This document shows, piece by piece, positions 6,461-6,476 of a stretch of DNA of 6,476 nucleotides (position 1 is its first letter; every line of letters starts with the position of its first letter). The translations under genes and the position numbers were made by a program. The stretch covers positions 1-6,476 of the forward strand of contig CAZWDH010000350.1 of the NCBI GenBank assembly GCA_964632865.1. The letters are read 5' to 3'. The DNA is from JAHDWY01 sp964632865. Its GTDB lineage: Bacteria > Hydrogenedentota > Hydrogenedentia > Hydrogenedentales > SLHB01. The notes under the pieces are model-generated. The model was not told the origin of the DNA and made no database searches. It worked only from the letters and a program-made list of their open reading frames with translations.

Positions 6461-6476
6461 TTCCCCCTTTGAAGGG
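6461..6476. repeat. Right arm of the inverted-repeat element, cut by the window edge
   Basis: TTCCCCCTTTGAAGGG is the exact inverse complement of 6351-6366 over all 16 nt up to the window end, so the true arm is probably longer. The 94 nt between the arms hold the 8-bp hairpin and no gene. Arms plus spacer could be a MITE-like or REP-like unit. Confidence 0.75.

Noticed and set aside
6329..6476. CRISPR array
   Set aside because: The repeats are inverted rather than regularly spaced direct repeats, and there are only two arms.

Overview
The window looks like chromosomal DNA of a free-living, probably Gram-negative, moderately GC-rich bacterium. The divergent GH42-like glycoside hydrolase, the FGGY sugar kinase and the G/C-run intergenic repeat suggest a polysaccharide-degrading lineage such as the Planctomycetota/PVC group or a related candidate phylum. 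That placement is an impression from gene content and was not tested.

Left part (1-1571): small accessory genes. The window opens inside a plus-strand gene of unknown function whose reading frame runs back to the left edge. A minus-strand minimal nucleotidyltransferase (MNT/MntA-like) follows, with no intact HEPN partner on either side. After a divergent intergenic region with two adjoining perfect palindromes comes a plus-strand YcxB-like membrane protein with two transmembrane helices.

Right part (6307 down to 1640, minus strand): a compact three-gene operon. In transcription order it holds a short-chain polyprenyl diphosphate synthase (IspA/CrtE family, probably making FPP or GGPP), a membrane-anchored GH42-like glycoside hydrolase, and an FGGY carbohydrate kinase that most resembles L-fuculokinase. 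Each junction overlaps: 23 nt at the first and an ATGA stop/start overlap at the second. Cotranscription and translational coupling are therefore likely. The hydrolase and kinase make sense together as steps in sugar salvage, but no isomerase, aldolase or transporter is in the window. The prenyl synthase has no obvious metabolic link to them.

Right edge (6308-6476): the leader of the operon holds an inverted-repeat element made of runs of five C and five G, with a strong 8-bp hairpin inside. The second arm is cut by the window end. I see no tRNA, rRNA, CRISPR array, transposase or phage gene. No clearly new defence or mobile system is evident. The most unusual points are the operon composition, the divergent catalytic features of the hydrolase and the prenyl synthase, and the edge repeat.
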